Assembly (NCBI GenBank): GCA_964491915.1
Contig: CAZBHS010000001.1
Span: 1 to 64,000 of the forward strand
Direction: 5' to 3'
DNA from: JAHELQ01 sp964491915
GTDB taxonomy: Bacteria > Acidobacteriota > Aminicenantia > UBA2199
Length of the DNA stretch: 64,000 nt
In this document: positions 62,711 through 64,000 of the stretch, piece after piece
How positions within the stretch are numbered: the first letter of the stretch is position 1
How the letters are laid out: each line of letters opens with the position of its first letter
Notes under the pieces: generated by a model
Seen by the model: only the letters and a program-made list of their open reading frames with translations
The model's database searches: none
What the model was told of the DNA's origin: nothing
Made by a program: the position numbers and the translations under genes

Positions 62711-64000
62711 ATGAACATGGACACAGGAAAAGCATGCGGTACTATACAGACTAAAATCGTCGCCACTATCGGGCCGGCGTCGATGGACGAAAAAATATTG
62801 GCCCTGATGATTAGAAGCGGCATGTCGGTGGCGCGGCTCAATTTTTCCCACGGCAGTCATGAAACCCATGAAAAGGTCATTAAGATGGTGCGCAGGATCT
62901 CGGCGGAAGAGGGAAGACCGGTTGCTATTTTGCAGGATTTGAGCGGGCCGAAAATCCGGCTGGCTGAAATGGCGGAGCCTCTGGAAGTGACGAGGAACCA
63001 ATCGATACGGTTGGGAGTGGATGATAGCGTCGAGGCTGATATATATACGGGGTTCGCGGATTTGGTGAATGTTGTGGAAGCTGGGGATACTATCTTGATC
63101 GATGATGGCTATATCGAGTTGACGGTCGATCGGGTGGAGGATTTGGTTCTGGTGTGTACGGTGATGACAGCGGGGCTGATCAAATCGCGTAAAGGCATTA
63201 ATTTGCCGGATTTGTCGGTGTCGATTCCGGTGTTTACGGACAAAGACCGCAAAGACTTGCAATTCGGCTTGGGGCAAGACATTGATATGGTGGCCATGAG
63301 CTTTGTGGACGAAGCGTCCAATATCGAACCCATCCGCGACATGATGAGGAAAGTGGGCAAGAAGATTCCGGTGATCGCCAAAGTGGAGCGGCCGCGGGCG
63401 TTGGCCAATATCGAAGGCATCATCGAGGCGTTCGACGGTATTATGATCGCCCGTGGGGATTTGGGGGTCGAGGTGGCGCCGGAGCGGGTGCCGTTGATCC
63501 AGAAGGAATTGATACAACGGGCTAACCGCGATAATAAAGTGGTGATCACCGCCACCCAGATGCTGGAGTCCATGATCGAGAATCCGCGGCCGACGCGGGC
63601 TGAAGCGTCGGATGTGTCCAATGCCATTTTAGACGGCAGCGACGCTGTGATGCTGTCGGGCGAGACGGCTGTGGGCAAGTACCCGGCCCGGGCTGTGGAT
63701 ATGATGCGGCGGACCGCCCATACCACGGAGAATTCCGATTTGTACCGTGACCGCTGGGAAGAGCGCAAGGCGGAGCATCACAATCATACAGAGGCCATCG
63801 TCAAAAGCGCGGCGGAGATCTCTTCGACTTTGGGGGCGCGATACATCCTGGTGTTCAGTTTTTCCGGGACCACGGCATTGCTGCTGTCAAAGTTCAGACC
63901 CGCTTGCCCGATTATCGCGTTTACGCCCAACGAAGATGTGGTGCGGCGCATGGCCGCTTATTGGGGAGTGATTCCTCAACGGATGGACTTTACCGCCCAT
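62711..64000 (+). CDS. pyk: Pyruvate kinase, 3' end beyond window
   Basis: 430 codons, open to the edge. From the start: TKIVATIGPAS (N-terminal motif), RLNFSHGSHETH, LQDLSGPKIR, the active-site lysine and metal block KIPVIAKVERPRAL and ARGDLGVEV, then ATQMLESM and SDAVMLSGETAVGKYP (allosteric/central). It makes pyruvate and ATP from phosphoenolpyruvate and feeds nifJ. GGAGGG lies four bases before the ATG. The last C-terminal domain residues are missing only because the window ends. All catalytic residues I can see are normal. Confidence 0.98.
   Translation, partial: MNMDTGKACGTIQTKIVATIGPASMDEKILALMIRSGMSVARLNFSHGSHETHEKVIKMVRRISAEEGRPVAILQDLSGPKIRLAEMAEPLEVTRNQSIRLGVDDSVEADIYTGFADLVNVVEAGDTILIDDGYIELTVDRVEDLVLVCTVMTAGLIKSRKGINLPDLSVSIPVFTDKDRKDLQFGLGQDIDMVAMSFVDEASNIEPIRDMMRKVGKKIPVIAKVERPRALANIEGIIEAFDGIMIARGDLGVEVAPERVPLIQKELIQRANRDNKVVITATQMLESMIENPRPTRAEASDVSNAILDGSDAVMLSGETAVGKYPARAVDMMRRTAHTTENSDLYRDRWEERKAEHHNHTEAIVKSAAEISSTLGARYILVFSFSGTTALLLSKFRPACPIIAFTPNEDVVRRMAAYWGVIPQRMDFTAH

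Noticed and set aside
1..64000. CRISPR arrays, prophage, rRNA genes and integrase or transposase genes
   Set aside because: I looked for regular direct repeats with equal spacers, rRNA motifs and transposase or integrase signatures and saw none in this window.

Overview
The window looks like one contiguous stretch of an anaerobic, fermentative, Gram-negative-type bacterium. It encodes a one-chain pyruvate:ferredoxin oxidoreductase, a membrane pyrophosphatase with the potassium-dependent signature, a phosphate acyltransferase and a LolA-like periplasmic protein. The mix of hybrid PKS/NRPS genes, MacB/FtsX-type permeases and a ribF-tig-clpP-clpX-lon-engB-rho run reminds me of Aminicenantes/Acidobacteriota-related genomes. 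That placement is an impression, not a computed result.

Region 1 (1-25,042, nearly all minus strand) is a secondary-metabolite locus. Read along the minus strand it has a serine-hydrolase/ABC-exporter fusion, an FtsX-type permease, a 2613-residue FAAL-ACP-KS-AT-KR-ACP-C protein, and then a tight cassette: triosephosphate-isomerase-like, threonine-synthase-like, SDR and inositol-monophosphatase-like. Two NRPS proteins follow. The first has a radical SAM plus B12-binding-like block inserted inside its adenylation domain. The expected product is a lipopeptide with a beta-hydroxyacyl chain. The last NRPS breaks off inside its condensation domain at about position 182, exactly where an oppositely oriented ftsW fragment also breaks off, so the left edge is a rearrangement or an assembly join.

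Region 2 (25.0-33.3 kb) holds a small lipoprotein, a LOG-family protein, a nitroreductase, nifJ, a bifunctional-nuclease-family gene with an apparently leaderless promoter, an Lcl/DUF1566 protein and mazG.

Region 3 (33.4-49.2 kb, plus strand) is a long housekeeping array: DUF1844, a TPR membrane protein, DUF4388, ribF, tig, clpP, clpX, lon, engB, rho, a phosphate acyltransferase, a LolA-like protein, an ECF sigma/anti-sigma pair, a bactofilin-like membrane protein and a YdcF-like protein. The proteostasis core (tig to lon) overlaps or nearly abuts.

Region 4 (49.3-55.5 kb) has hppA, purC-cvpA-Fis-type HTH, groL with a consensus promoter, and tRNA-Gln(CUG) and tRNA-Glu(CUC).

Region 5 (55.6-62.7 kb) is accessory and decaying: a second FtsX-type permease with very C-rich coding strand, a truncated metallophosphoesterase, a TPR protein on a segment bounded by inverted GGGACAGGT, duplicated gene fragments, a nine-base tandem repeat, a gene interrupted by TGA, a deleted radical SAM pseudogene and a zinc-ribbon gene. 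The window ends inside pyruvate kinase.
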